Of a stretch of 64,000 nt of DNA, positions 1-13,420 are shown in pieces. Every line of letters begins with the position of its first letter. The first letter of the stretch is position 1. The position numbers and the translations under genes were made by a program. The DNA comes from Urechis unicinctus (Eukaryota > Annelida > Polychaeta > Xenopneusta > Urechidae). The notes below the pieces were generated by a model, which saw only the letters and a program-made list of their open reading frames with translations, was not told where the DNA came from and searched no databases. The stretch is from NCBI GenBank assembly GCA_034190875.2, contig CM067348.1, positions 48,341,229 to 48,405,228 on the forward strand, written 5' to 3'.

Positions 1-2099
1 TCCACATAAGTCGTCGGGTGATCTAAGATTGTCAGACCACGTGAGAGGTTATCAAATTAGTTGGTCATAAGTAGAGGGTTCATTGTTTGTATTTATTGAG
101 CGTATCGTGGTTAAATTGCTCAAATCATGATCGGTTTTGGGTTCATCTCTATTTAGAATTTCAGCTTGTGAGGTCAAATGCTCATATTCACAACACTTGC
201 TATTTAGCTGACAACATTTTTAATAATGTGATTTTCTTAACATTTATCAAGCGACAGGAATTACCCGCAATCGCGTAAACATATTACCTTCAGCAAGTAC
301 ACAATGAACCTTCGGAGATTGGAATGCATTAATTGAAATAAGGTGTGAGTGCTTGAGTGATTGGCCGTTCTTAAACGCTATCTTCGATTTGTGCATGTGA
401 AAAGATGCCCATTTGGATGCATTGACAATATAGCTTTTGGATTATGTGCAGCGTTTATTCATACAAGCCAATAGTTTATTTATAAGGGACACTCACTTAA
501 GATAATTTGGAAAATGTTCAAGCACGATCACGTTTCTTGCAATGACTGAGAGATCAAAAGTGTCTACCGACGGGTGGGCAGGACTAAGTATTGTTAATTA
601 GAAAGCAGTATCCTGGTCCACAGAGCTCCAACAACAGCTCCCGGTATCTGATGGGTCTGTCGCTTACGTGTGTAGAATAAGTATTGATTATTAATTGGAT
701 CGTTGACACCATGTACTCGCAGTCAATAAGTTGTTAATGCACTGAATTACCTTAGATTACTCGGGACATGATCAATTGCTCGGATTGTATATATCTCATT
801 TGTCCATTGCCATAAGATGTGAGCTCGAGGCTCAAGTGGCATGCCGCCTCCTATTTACTGCACCTCCTTTAACATCTTGTTTTATGGCTGAAACCACTAT
901 ATTTGAACATAACCCATGCCCTGAATAATTTAAAGAGCCTTGAAAGGTTATTTTGAAAACAGTAGAATATCTTACACTTCTGCATATGTATTCCCACTCT
1001 CGATAGAGTGATGAAAGCTATTGCAGTTAATAACTGGAGTGGGTCGCGTCTACCGTCGGATCCGCTGAGGGGAACTCCTGCCTGCAGCTTAATTATTATT
1101 TTCAGTCGAACTGTTTTAACGACACAAGAAATAATATTCAGTATTTCTTACGCATCATTCAGAAATCGGTCATATAACAGCAACACACGCAGATAAATAG
1201 ATGATAAGCATATTACGTGTCGAGGCGAGGCGACCACGTGTAGGTATCTACCTCTTTTGTGTTATACTTACCAACTATACCTACAAACGCAGATAATGAG
1301 TTTCACACATCTAGGATCCATAAGGCATTTACTGGTATCATAACCAATACTGCTTATTTAATTTTGTTTTCTCGCTGTGAGTTTAATATACCTCGTGCAC
1401 GAAATTAATATTATCATTACTTTGTGTACTTACTAGGAGTAAGGACACTAGGGTAGCAAACACCCTCATCATTTTTATCAGCCATTCATGACTCCACATA
1501 CAACTTCTTCTTATGCGAGGTGCAGATGACACATGTCTCCCTTAATCAAGCGCTTGTCGGAACCTGGAAGCCTGAGTAATCACACCTTATGTATCCAGAC
1601 ACATAGTGCGCTGACGTACAGTGTATGATTTGGAAGTTGGTCTCTTGTAACATAAACAGGAAACCTACATTACGACGCGGGAACACAGTTCAATTACCGG
1701 TCATACTCTATATATATATTGGTGGTTTCGTCTTGCGCTACCATCCACGTATGCACCCAATCCTTGTGACGGCATAGTAATCATGGACAGAAAACCAACA
1801 TAAACGCCATCTTGAAGCGTGTATATTTGTCGACTCGTCAAAGTGGTAATAACACATTGCTCTACTCCAATGGCATCGAGATTGACATGCTGAGTGTAAA
1901 AGTAGCAAGCCTAGCAAACAATGTTTGTCTATTTGGCAAGTAATACATGCTCTCATGATTTTTTATATGATACACTGAGCTTAGCGTAAGTGTGCCTACA
2001 ATTCTTTCGACAGACGTAGTAAAATCGCAATTACAATGCACGAATAGATACAATATATTTCGCTTTGATTAAACTGATATTTAGGCGTTGAATGTAACA
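1..2099. other. no supported gene
   Basis: AT-rich unique-looking sequence. Open frames are all 72 codons or shorter on either strand and show no recognisable domain, repeat or signal. A short perfect hairpin lies near 995-1010. Nothing else here is supported. Confidence 0.6.
995..1010. repeat. perfect short inverted repeat
   Basis: Arms CACTCT and AGAGTG separated by CGAT give a 6-bp stem with a 4-base loop. No gene is adjacent, and stems this short are expected by chance in 64 kb, so no function is implied. Confidence 0.5.
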
Positions 2100-2720
2100 T
2101 CATGTTAATATCAAATCGGCAGTTATATATACAAGAAGTATGCAGAAATTTTGCGTCATGATGTTGTATATCAATTGTAAATACAATAAGTTCATAATGT
2201 CTGAATGATAATTTGACTTTTCCTTGCACTCTTTCACTATGGCAATAAATGGGCAGTTATGTGATCTTACTGATGCATAAATAGTGGTTAATATGCGATT
2301 ACTTTGAAAGAAATCAGTCTGCTCATGACTTTGGTCTGTGTAAACCAGAAAAAAATTTATTATAAATGCCATTATTTTTGATTTACAATGCGCCAAATCG
2401 TTATGTTTCGAAGTTAACAGAATATAATCTAATATAGTCGAATTCAGTTTTATCAGATAATAATTAAAATCAAAACGTGAAATAAATAAATGCCATGACA
2501 ATAACATCAAATATCGAGATGCTTCATTATTACAGCGTTCCCGTCCATAGAAACAGTTGCCAAGAGAGATCTTGTGGAAATGCAAAAAGACTCGGTAGAG
2601 CGTCCAAAATATGGCATCATTTAAGTAAAAGCGATAATAATCTAAGTCTGCGAGACATTCATTCGCAGTAATATCAGAAATACATTTGTGAAATGTGTAC
2701 AAACTACATGTGTTGTTCAC
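2100..2720 (-). CDS. unusually long open frame, hypothetical
   Basis: This is a 206-codon open frame, about twice as long as any other non-repetitive frame in the window. With roughly 6.6% stop codons expected at this composition, I estimate well under 0.1 such frames by chance in 64 kb. The first codon shown is GTG; the first ATG is codon 72 (2505-2507), so if real it may be an exon rather than a whole gene. The product would be rich in Leu, Ile, Phe, Tyr and Asn, with hydrophobic stretches near residues 31-53, 71-90, 115-128 and 174-205. A membrane protein is therefore conceivable. Against a real protein, it has only two Gly (54, 59) and one Pro (157), no motif I recognise, and no second copy in the window. 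I did not identify splice sites with confidence. It could be a chance frame or a relic. Confidence 0.2.
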   Translation of the reverse strand: MNNTCSLYTFHKCISDITANECLADLDYYRFYLNDAIFWTLYRVFLHFHKISLGNCFYGRERCNNEASRYLMLLSWHLFISRFDFNYYLIKLNSTILDYILLTSKHNDLAHCKSKIMAFIINFFLVYTDQSHEQTDFFQSNRILTTIYASVRSHNCPFIAIVKECKEKSNYHSDIMNLLYLQLIYNIMTQNFCILLVYITADLILT

Positions 2721-2732
2721 TGCGTAGATCTA

Positions 2733-5700
2733 CCATTATGCGTTGCGGTGTAACGGCATACGATTAATTGTATGCTTTACGCTTTATCTGGTTGTGCTAG
2801 CTCACATATTCAACCGCAGGTTGCATTATGTTATAATAACTCGCTATTACCATTTTGGCTGAGGAAAAATACTTTCGTTCGTAAAATGCGGTTAAGTACA
2901 AATCGTCATTTTGAGAGGGCATTGCAGAATATCAAGAGTAATTGGAAAAGCACGACTTGCGTGATGCTTAGTGCAGATTGCTATGTCGATCACCACCATG
3001 GGAATATCCAAGCAATCTGTTATATGGCAGCTACTTATATACTTTCTGGCACCTGGACAATCTACTAAATATTGTTCTTCATCGGGCGGATCACTGGAAT
3101 GCAACGTCGATCGCTCTATACAATAGTAAATAAAGCAGTAGATAGTAAAGATGTATCAATGTGCCACATGCTGATAAAGGTTCAGTTTGCTTATTTCCTC
3201 AACACATTCACATAACCTTACAACAGAAGTTATTGGCAGATTAATTACGCTTGCATCAGACGTTCAAGGACCAACGTAGGACGACAACTAGACCTAGCCA
3301 AGCTGTCAACGGTATTTATGGGCTTCATTTCACAGACGAAGCATATCTGCAGATGACACTAGACGTTAACCGCTTTTGATTTGTGCGCAAGTCTCGCAAA
3401 CGGTACAAAGCAATTCCATTGCTCCAGACGATCAAAAGCCTTTACCAGCTCAATGCGAAATATTGATCTCTCTCTAAGGAGCAGTTGCAATTTCATGCGT
3501 ATATTTATGGGTCACTTCACTGCATATTGTTCACATAATTACCCGACGAAAATGTTAATACAATGGCAAGTATATAAATGCGTGGCGCGTCACATTATTA
3601 AAGATTGTTGCATCAGTGTTTGTATATAATGATATAGTTGAAAATCTGTTCACATTATTAGTATGACCGATTAGTGTGAGATAATGTACAATATTGTCCC
3701 GAAGAAGGCAATCGAGTGGCGACTGCGCAACCTGTTGTGCTCATCATGCTATTTGTGAGGCGCAGTCAATATGAAAATCGCTCGTGGCAATACAATTGTT
3801 GTAGTAAGGAAGTTAGTTTATTATGTTATGCCATTGACAACTGTGGCTGTATCATTTTGAAACCTGTACACTCATATGTCCTGTTATGCTCCTTTGTAAC
3901 GTAGAGATCTTTAAGGCTTCCTTTCAATTTTTTATGGCTGTCTATCGGCCTTAAGCAAAGTATCGGGATGAATACTTGTAGACGTACAAATAGGATATAA
4001 ACATTAAGCATATACTTACACATGTCAGCAGTGTGCGAACATTCACAAATCCATATCAAAACGCTAACCAAACAGCTACCTACGCATGGCAATTGGATCG
4101 GGTGAAAGAATGCCACCGTGTTTAAGATAAATGATAGAACATGAAGATCAGTATTCTATAAAGTAAGCACTCTTAGATATCATGGGTTGTGATACAAATA
4201 TTGCGTTTGTGAAATACTAACCGCTCGTATTCGCAAAATATGATGTACCTACTCTTGAACTGCAGTAAATTACACATAAAGAAATTAAGGTGTCAGTCGA
4301 TATGTGAAATGAGAAAGGGGCATAGTAGGACATAATTTCATTTGCTTCATAAGTATGTGTCCTGATGGAACATTTGTTCTGGATAGGCATTGAATGACGA
4401 AAAAAATAACACGGCATCCTTTGCAGAGGGAAACATTTATATGTCCCACATTTCGACTGTGACTTATTCCGTCCAAGCTCTTAGGGATGATAAAAGAAGA
4501 GTTTGCTACATCTATAACAGAAAATCAGAAAAACAGTCCAGTAACTAGGCTTTACAAATAATACTTTTCGTGTTATCCTTGGTGTTTTTGTATATGAAGT
4601 TCTTGCATGTATAACCTTGCAAGTATAGCAATCAAAGCTCTTATCGCTGTGTGCCCGTTTATTGTCCAAACTAGATATGTGTGATATCTATTGCTTCCGG
4701 GAAACATACCAGCGTCCTGTTGTTCGTTTATAGACAACTGTTTACTTTACGACTAGGTAACAACGCCCTCGGATGAAAAATCTCTCACATATATCTCCTG
4801 AGCGAACATACCATTTAAAGAATCCGTATATATAAGCAAGACAGCATGAGGAACTGGCATTTCATGTCTAGCAACGCGCGCTGTGTTCAAACAATAGCAT
4901 ACGACAATATATTTGCCAGGAAGTGACACAGGATCTTAATCAAATATATAAAACGACCAAAGAATCGTAATGGAAGGCAATTGCGATTAACGTTGAAAAC
5001 ATATCAATTCTACCCAACGGGTATGGTTTGCTACTTGCCCAACATCAACAGGAATGCTACAATCATTCGATAATACAAATAATTCACTTTTTTCATGCTC
5101 TCTCAATTGAACGAATCATGTTCTGTTAATGGTTTAATTGCGATCTGTAAGTTTTGTTGTATTTTAATGAGTATCCCCTCCATCGATAAATACTTTTAGA
5201 ATTAAGTAAAAAAAGCGATTTTCAGCATGTTTAGATTTTCTTAAATTACTACTTCAAAAGGAGACATACGGCGTGTTTTGCTAACCAAGGTGATTTTAAT
5301 TGCATTAGTATGGGACGGTCGGATAAGGGTAGTGGCACAAATCTGTAAATTGTGCATATGAAAACCGGAATGTGACGTTCAGCGGCGACATTATGGAAAG
5401 AGCTCTTCAATAGTGTCCATTAAAGAACAAATACCTGCGAATCCTTCCTAGGTTACACAAATACTACTTGACAGAACGTTTAATGCGCTTATTGCACTAT
5501 TTTCTAAATGCGAGAGAGGTGGTAAAGATAACATTTTGTTAATTTTCCGGCGTCTATTCACGTCGCGCATGAACGACGGGATGTGTCATTAATTTATTCA
5601 AGTAGAATTGGCTGCATCATATATAAATAATGATTATTTCTCGCGTAGTTCCAACGGCAAAAGAATATTTGACACGTTGTCGTTGCTTAAAATGCGCATT

Positions 5701-7079
5701 CCATAAGTCGTTACTGCCAGCAAACTAACTTAGGTGCATAGCGATATAGCTACTGTCACCGAAAATATATTGCATTGTCGCATTAAACGCATTAAAGCAA
5801 GCACCTGCTACTGTAGACCACTAACGTCCGGGAAATATTTATACTGACATTGAAAGAGACCGTAGCTTTCAAAGATTGTCAGATAACGTATTCTTATATT
5901 GATTATATACCGTGTTATGTACGCTTGCCATATAGCTTGTGATCGCAAATTATGGCGCACTTCTAAATCTTAATGATGCGGTGTTTTTCATCCGTTGTTC
6001 TGGTAGATCGATTTCTTTCTGCCAATCCGCTAATTTGAAAAAAAATAGATGATCATTGTGCTCTTGTGTGATCATTGAGTGTTCCAAACGTAGTTCGGTC
6101 AATCCATCACATCCTTTCTCTCTAAAGACTGGTATCCGCTTAACCAAGATAGATTTCGGAACAGCGAGCACCACGAACAGTGAGAATATTGATTTGTTGT
6201 CTGTACCATTGGCATTTGTTATTTAACTGCCTCATGGCAAATGTGGTGACTATACACCATATCATCCACAGTAAACATTCAGCCTGCAAAGTAATAGATA
6301 ATGTTACTGAACGTTATTCAAAAATACACCGCTCTTTCGATAGTCATCTAGTACATTTTTCGTGCAGTAAAACATCATCCAATTAGGCTCGGCAATAATT
6401 GTCAAAGCGTGCCGGGTAAAATTGTGGCAAAGACTAGCGCTTTCAAATAATGTATAACCGCGTGTTTTAGTCTTGGAATACCTTGAGAAATTCTCCTGTG
6501 CAATTATTAACTGCAGAAAAATAAATGTTTGTATTCATGATGTGTTGCATTAAACATACCACAATACAGGAAATGATCATATTTGAGTCCTGATTCATAT
6601 TGCAAAAATATTGATCTATAACTATACGCATTTGCTAGGCGTAAATGCCTACTCCAAAGATGATTAGGTAAACAAATGTCTAAAGTATGCGCAATATGGC
6701 GTCCGGTCACATACCTTACATGGATACGACCCAAAGCAATGCTGACCATATACAAACGCCTTTATAATTAGCGGTTGACCATACTGAACAAACGAAAAAC
6801 ATTCAAATCATAATTGTAAAGTCTTTGCGTGACAGTGTTTTGAATGAATGGATTAAAACCAAAATAAACAATGTGTTATAAATCAAACGTTAAAACCAGA
6901 TTGAAACATTTGTTTGGTCGTCATAGATTTGTCATTATAATTCCACTTAATTAGCACTGGGTGTTAAACCCAACATTCTGCGAAGGTGGGCGAGCACTGT
7001 TCTGTTAACATCTTCCGGGCTTTTGCATCGAACTCTCAATTCGAGTGAATATCTTATGGGGCAGCACAACGACCAGCAA
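2733..7079. other. no supported gene
   Basis: About 4.3 kb of AT-rich sequence with only short unrelated frames (98 codons at most). I found no second copy of any part of it within the window and no simple repeat longer than a few units. Confidence 0.55.
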
Positions 7080-7560
7080 TATTTGGTAGCAGCTTATTTA
7101 TTGCAAACCGAGGCCTCATAATGTACATCTGCTTGGTAATGCTACTAGACAAGCTATGGATTACGTCTGCTCACTCCAATTGCACAGTAAAATATTTAGG
7201 TACAATGCAGGACGAATTGAATACGACATGGTGCGGAGCGATGTAAGGGTGCCTATCTGACGGCTTATTTGTCTGAGTGGCTTACATAGGGCGACAACGA
7301 GGAAGAAGTGAACACAACGGCAAACTACCTCCGGAACACTGGTATTTACACAACATGTTAGTCACTCAAACCTACGTAAGGTGTAGTGGCTTTGATTTGC
7401 GTCATTCATATTTTTTGGACTCTATTCGATGGAGTATCATATTATATAGAATGGATGCATTTTGTAACAAGGTATAAGTACTTTGAGTAAGTCACTGTCA
7501 AGTGTCGTTATACTTGTTCAACAGAAAATGTGCGAACAGCTTATGATAAATTGCTACACA
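7080..7560 (+). repeat. diverged direct repeat G, copy 1
   Basis: This stretch realigns with 10045-10520 in the same orientation, about 2.97 kb downstream. The best block is around 7210-7280, where both copies carry GACG then GCTTATTTG or GCTCATTTG, followed by the shared string TCTGAGTGGCT. Matches continue on both sides, around 7120-7150 and 7380-7445, with many substitutions and small indels. Identity is roughly 65-75% in the best blocks by eye. Reading frames are not kept open in parallel in the two copies, so this looks like old non-coding duplication rather than paralogous exons. Confidence 0.7.
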
Positions 7561-8599
7561 CAGATGAGATCAATCGAGTGTGTGCTATAAGATGAAGAAC
7601 ACCTAATGTTACGAAAAATCCAATCATTTGCTGTAATGATCAAAAATAACAATGATACATTCATACTTCAAAGGTCATGGTCATCCATAATTTGCATAAT
7701 CTAACGAATATTATGCAGTAATTAGCCTATTTTTAAATATCTGGCTGGTCACTTGGTCATTTACTACTCAGCTCGATGTAGTCGACAGCTTGTCCGCATT
7801 AGTGAGCTTCACTTGGCAATACTACCGATATACAGACCACTGATTTTGTCAATTAGTTAACGATAATATGTCGCAACTTAACACAAACAACATATTTGCG
7901 TGTTATATACACTTTTGAGGGAACTACAAGATCATATATGCGAAGCTCGCATTGTCTCTTATTACGCCGGACATCCACTAGAAGCTCTGCTTTAAAATGC
8001 TTTGTGAAGTCAAGTTCGCCACTGATAAAAGCAATTCTAACGAAGAGTAACTTGAATGTGTGGCTTATGTGCATAGTGGTTAGATAAACGCATAAATAAA
8101 GCAATGAAAGTTAACCAGCAATATATAGGAGTCAAAACCGTCCATAAATAAGGCAATATAATTTAGAACATCTGGCATATGGGAGTCTTTATTCATAATT
8201 ACACGCCAGTTGCATAACTGCGTGAGCAACTCAGTTATTCATATGGGGTTAGTTGACACATAGGAAACATTTCACGCCTTGGCAAAATGAATATGCTGCA
8301 TATTTAAGATAAATCGGGATGGTGTGTGTCAGAATGTGTGTGACAATGATCAGTCTAATATCTAATTACTCCCAATTCCCGATCGATGTTTACTTTTCAG
8401 CGAAGTTAGCCTTTCACTGACGAGCTTTGTGCATTTATGTGTGTAATGTACATAATGGGCGGCAATATTATGATTACCTTGCATTGGATTACTGGTAAGG
8501 TGAACGTGGAAAAAGAATATGATGGACAGCACTTTGAAATTATTTCATCCTCGTCAACTAATTAACAAAGTCGACTTTTGTATGTATGTTTTGCCTCCA
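7561..8599. other. no supported gene
   Basis: Short frames only (83 codons at most). Weak continuation of repeat G is possible up to about 7700 but is not convincing by eye. Nothing else is seen. Confidence 0.5.
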
Positions 8600-8780
8600 T
8601 AAATGATGCTTTACATGCTATTCGTGCTTCAGTTCAGCATGATGGTCTGGATAGTTGCTTTTGCAATTTCGTGACATAGTCTGTAATTCAGGGGTGTCTA
8701 GGTCCAAATTTGTTTATTCTTTTAGGCAATATAGAGAATCACAAACCACAATGCAATACTGATGATTATGCAATGATTGC
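8600..8780 (+). repeat. diverged direct repeat H, copy 1
   Basis: Two blocks realign in order with 13240-13420, same strand, about 4.6 kb away. One carries GTCTGGATAGTTGC against GTCTAGTCATGGTTGC. The other carries ATAGAGAATCACAAACCAC against ATAGAGAGCATTACAAGCCAC. Similarity between and beyond the blocks is weak, so extent and homology are both less certain than for repeat G. Confidence 0.4.
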
Positions 8781-9940
8781 TGCTAACATGTATGTATCTA
8801 ACAAAAGCACGGATTGTAAATTGGCATATGTGTTTCTGCCAGATTAGGCCGGGATATATGCGTGTCAATAGCATTCCGGACCTCGGATAAAGATGTACAT
8901 TTAAATGAGTAGGTAATAATAACCGGTGTTAATTACACTTAGCCCATTCCGTGAAATATTTTGCTGTCATTTTTACTATATAAGAGTTTGCGTTAGGTAA
9001 CTAATTTTAAAGTCAGTAGGTTTTTAATGTTATTATTCTTGCTCAGTCAATTATAGTACACATTGGTGACTCTATTGTTTTACCAACGTATCATATCAGA
9101 TCATGTAAAAATGATAAACACTCAGTTCTGTGGACGTTTGCAAAGACCACATATCTTATAATACAACTTATATTGCATCGGAGCTAATATATCCTTTGCC
9201 TATAAATCATCAGCGAACAGTTATATGTTGTCACGTCTCTTGATGTTTACTTTGATTGATTTGAATCAAACAGTTATGAATACTGTGTAATTGCGTGACA
9301 GTTGTTTTCATTTCGTTTCTACTAGGCTGTCGTTGAATTGGTTCTGCGGAAAGCAGGCGCATGCAAACTGAAATTTATGGAATTATTGATGTCATTAAAT
9401 AGAAGCACACAATCGCAAATGACATAGCTCATGAATTGTCTTTTACAGCGTTTACTGCATCTCTCAGCGTATTCGTACCTTACCCATGAAGGTCACATGA
9501 CTATCCCCAAAGACAAATAATGCGTCAGATAGGAACCTCGTCTTCCCTTCAAAATCCTTGTCACATTTTGTGGTACCGTCCAAGCCCTTTGTGAAGTGTG
9601 GCTGAATGGTTTGCAATTATTATCCATCCTACTTTTATCGTTTTTACGTACATTATGCTTACATGTATTCAATATACTTTGGTTAACAGTCATTCGTAGA
9701 TGAATTTCCGATTTATAGAAAGCCTATTGTTGGCATTTGGGTATTTTGAACAAAGGAATTGTCACAATGTAGATAATTATAGCGCAAATATTCAATCCTG
9801 TCTGATGTCACAAACATTGAGGTAGAACATATGAACTCGCTATATGTATGTAGTTATCTTGATTCGCATATGTGTTACATATTGTGTTTGGAAAAAATCC
9901 TTGAAATATAATTGACAATTCAATGCAATATTACTCACGC
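8781..9940. other. no supported gene
   Basis: AT-rich sequence with frames of 66 codons or fewer. It holds one 7-bp-stem hairpin at 9251-9270 and nothing else I can support. Confidence 0.5.
9251..9270. repeat. perfect short inverted repeat
   Basis: Arms TTTGATT and AATCAAA around a 6-base spacer. No associated gene or regulatory context is visible. Confidence 0.4.
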
Positions 9941-9984
9941 TGTTTGGTCTACAAAGCAAACTGTTGTGTCTACAAAGCATACTG
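9941..9984 (+). repeat. two-copy 21-bp tandem duplication
   Basis: Two adjacent 21-bp units (9941-9961 and 9962-9982) share the core GTCTACAAAGCA and differ at about four positions, a small local slippage-type duplication. Confidence 0.75.
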
Positions 9985-10044
9985 ATAACATGCGAGTTTG
10001 CTTTAATTTTGAATGTTACTGGGACCACAAACATTTAGCTACAT

Positions 10045-10520
10045 TTGTTTGATTGCTAATCGTAACAACATTGTTTGATAAGGATGTTGCTACTTGACAG
10101 GCTATTGATAACGACTATTCATTCTTAAAGCACAAATTGATTTGTAGATGAGCTATTCTGTTATTCAGGACGAAAAGAACACGACATGGCATAAAGCGAT
10201 GCGTTGGCGCCTATGTGACGGCTCATTTGTCTGAGTGGCTAATAGAACGCGGAAGCGAAGGGGAAATTAAAACAGCGAGACAAAACCTCGAGAGCTGTGG
10301 TACTCATGCAGCTTGATTCTCATTCCAAGTCCACAAGGGCGATGAAATGGCTTTGTTTAGGTCATCCATATCGCACTCAATAGAGTCTCATATTGTATAA
10401 AAACGGAAAACCTTCCAACAGGAGATTAATACTGTCATTAAGAAAGAGTCTCGTTGTCTGATGAATAAAGACATGGCCCTTTGCATTCTGCTGTGTCCAA
10501 ACTGAAGCTGAACAACTGGC
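10045..10520 (+). repeat. diverged direct repeat G, copy 2
   Basis: Partner of 7080-7560. The shared core around 10180-10245 contains AACACGACATGG or its near match, GACGGCTCATTTG and TCTGAGTGGCT. A block near 10080-10115 (GTTGCTACTTGACAGGCTAT) matches GCTACTAGACAAGCTAT in copy 1. The downstream match weakens past about 10430. Same orientation and ~3 kb spacing suggest an old tandem duplication whose units have decayed. Confidence 0.7.
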
Positions 10521-13065
10521 GACACAGATCGTGGTTGATATAATTCTCATACTTATGATCACCAACTTCTTATCATCAACCTAAGTATTACGAATCAACT
10601 CTCTGTAAGGGACAAGGTGGCTATACAAATTAATGTTGTGGTATTAATCAGATGGGATATTCTCGCAAAACAGAGCCTCATATTGGTTGCTCGATTGATA
10701 ACTTTGCATTCCGATTCAAGCCAACCTGGTACCTTAGTAAATCTGGTGGAGTGAGATTCAATCGTGATGCTACCTTTCACATAGGCTAACAGATGGCATT
10801 TACTGAGCGGCATCAATGAAACTACCGTCTGAAGGCTCTACTGGAAACAGCTATGTTGATCAATTAGCGTGTGACCAATGTGCATTAGCGTACAAACAAG
10901 TGAGGTGCCTATCTAAGTTTGAAAACATTCCAAACATTTGTAATATTTATAGAATTAAGAATGACAACCAGCGTTTGTAATTACTTCATGGCGTGCCAGA
11001 AGCTCTTCATGATTCTGGCTACAAAATCTCATGTTGTCAAAATGTACACAACAGACACTTCTTGTAATTCGAAATTGGGCAACTGTGCTAGTTTGGCAAT
11101 CGCATTACCGCAGTCTCTCATGTGCTTGTGTTGTTTAATCAAGAGTTACTGATTGAAACAAAGTCGCCTAGGTGATAGCTCTGTAATGATTCTGGCAATG
11201 GTATGTACATTGTCTGAAAACCAGCAGCGATATATCTCAACGGAGTGTTTTTACCAACAGTCATACGATGTATATATCATGACTTCGAAGCAAACGGTTA
11301 ATGCGTTCTTATCTAATTTGTTTTATTGTAAGATTATAACTAGTATGTAGAATTACGCTATGTTGACGTTTTTAACTCGGATGTCGGATCTAGGAAAGTT
11401 GCCACATTAACTTTTGTTTGTGAAGGCTGCGCGGAATCGCAGATGACCATTGTGTTACTGAGCTGATAATCGCCTTTGCCACTGTCTATCTGTCCATCAC
11501 TTGCCTTACAATAAGCATTTTCATGGCGCAAAGGTACAAACGCAGCAGTGTAAAATAGCTAACACATTAAAACTATATTTCTCTATCATAGAAAAGCCAA
11601 GGCATTCCTCGCATTGTGTTTCATTCATAAGCGTGTCATGGCTATTTCGATGGATCTATTTACGATATATACGGAAGAATCATTGCCTTATATATCATGT
11701 TATAGCGGTAAATTTAGCGCCATTCGCTATCCAGAAATTATTACTATTCAAAGTATCAATTTGTTGCTCACTTGGTTGTACTATGAACCTCAGATGCATC
11801 GCACAGACTTAGTTATTGTAAGCAATTGTACGTAACTTTGTAACAGTAGCCTTGATTGTGTCACGTCTTACGATTATCATTGCAGTAATCTTCGTTTCTT
11901 GTGTGACATTCATTTCTAATATAGATTGACGCGTTAAAAACAAGTGGCATATTGTAGATCGATGTAAGATCATAATGGAATTACCTATTAAGCTCCATTT
12001 GCAGAGCCGCGAGAAAGAAAATATATTTTTAGCAATAGGTTAATTATGATTAGCCACATGAATTATTTCTACGTGATAAATTTTCAATCGGCCACCGCCC
12101 CATGCCCTGACCTGATCAGTTGCTGTCAATTTGAGATTAATCAGGCAGATGCAGAACATATCCAATAATGTGCGGCAAGTAGCACAAAAAGCAATAAATT
12201 ATGCGACAAAATTCATTGCAACCCTGTTTTGAACAACCGATGCCCCTGTCCAATTGATGACGATGATACGCCGCAGCACAGCAGAGGAGACGTATTTTCA
12301 TGCTCGGTATGTTTCCGTCGACGTGATTCCAAGATGCAACATGCGGTCAACATGCAGCTTTCGTTTGTTTGCAATCACACATCTATATGTTTCGATGTAA
12401 CGCCCATGTACACATTTGGGACACAGTTGCCTAGTACATAAATACATGAAACATGTTGAGTATCGTGGTATAAAAGGTGAATTGCGATGGGAATCACCGT
12501 GAAAATGAGCGTGGTCCATATCGTATATTAACAAAAGAAGCATATAATGCCTCACACTGTTATAGTCGATAGCATATGGAAGTGGCGGTTTGGCATTTTG
12601 GATGCTAATTCATGGCCCCACCACTCAACACACATGTACCCTCATCACTGCTCAAACTCGGAGAATGATTTTGATCAGCATCACGATGCATATGAGGATA
12701 TACAAAAGATACATAGGGAGAAACTTGGTGCATTGCCAAATAATGTCGATATTCATTGGCGACATGAATTGTACCATACAGACAGCACTTACCCCAAATA
12801 TAATTAGATGTATTCTTCAGGGAGCCCGCAAATGGCCAAAAGTACGATTAATTGCGTATGTGTGACACTTATTTCACGGAGGGCTGAGAATGAGGTAAGC
12901 AATAGATGTAGCGAGCGAAACGGAAGCTATATCTATTCAACCTAATACACATTGTGATTACGCACCACCCTCATATTGTATTGGGCTGGCCCAGGTGGAC
13001 AATATTTACTTACTTCTCGTTCATGAATGTCGATCAATTTGCTAGGTCAGGAGCACCATGCAGAC
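10521..13065. other. no supported gene
   Basis: The longest frame is 103 codons (11501-11812), within chance expectation, and overlaps a second frame on the same strand. No domain, repeat partner or RNA gene is recognised. Confidence 0.55.
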
Positions 13066-13172
13066 TACAGGCACACGTAGATAAAATAGTAAAGGTTAAA
13101 TATGACTTTGTATTTATTGTTTTCATACCGTAGACACACGTAGATAATATAGTAACGGATGATTATGACTTC
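13066..13172 (+). repeat. two-copy 63-bp tandem duplication
   Basis: A unit containing ACACGTAGATAA, then ATAGTAA and ATTATGACTT or AATATGACTT, occurs twice with an offset of 63 bp (near 13070 and 13133). The copies are about 80% alike over their first 40 bases. Confidence 0.65.
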
Positions 13173-13239
13173 ATATTATGTTAACTAACTGGCGTCTTTT
13201 GGCAGAAAAAACGCCTATATTCAACATTATTAATGTGGT

Positions 13240-13420
13240 ATTGGGAGCATTAGTCTAGTCATGGTTGCCAGTTTCCGTACAATTGTAATAAAACCTGCAG
13301 TGGGATTATCGTACTATTTACGTTCCGGCATGCCTGCAATGAAAATCGGAACATCAGGTAATGGTTGCATAGTTGTCCATAGAAATAGAGAGCATTACAA
13401 GCCACGATGCCATAAAATAC
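13240..13420 (+). repeat. diverged direct repeat H, copy 2
   Basis: Partner of 8600-8780, same strand. The two matching blocks are in the same order and at nearly the same spacing, which favours common origin over chance, but the identity is low. Confidence 0.4.
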
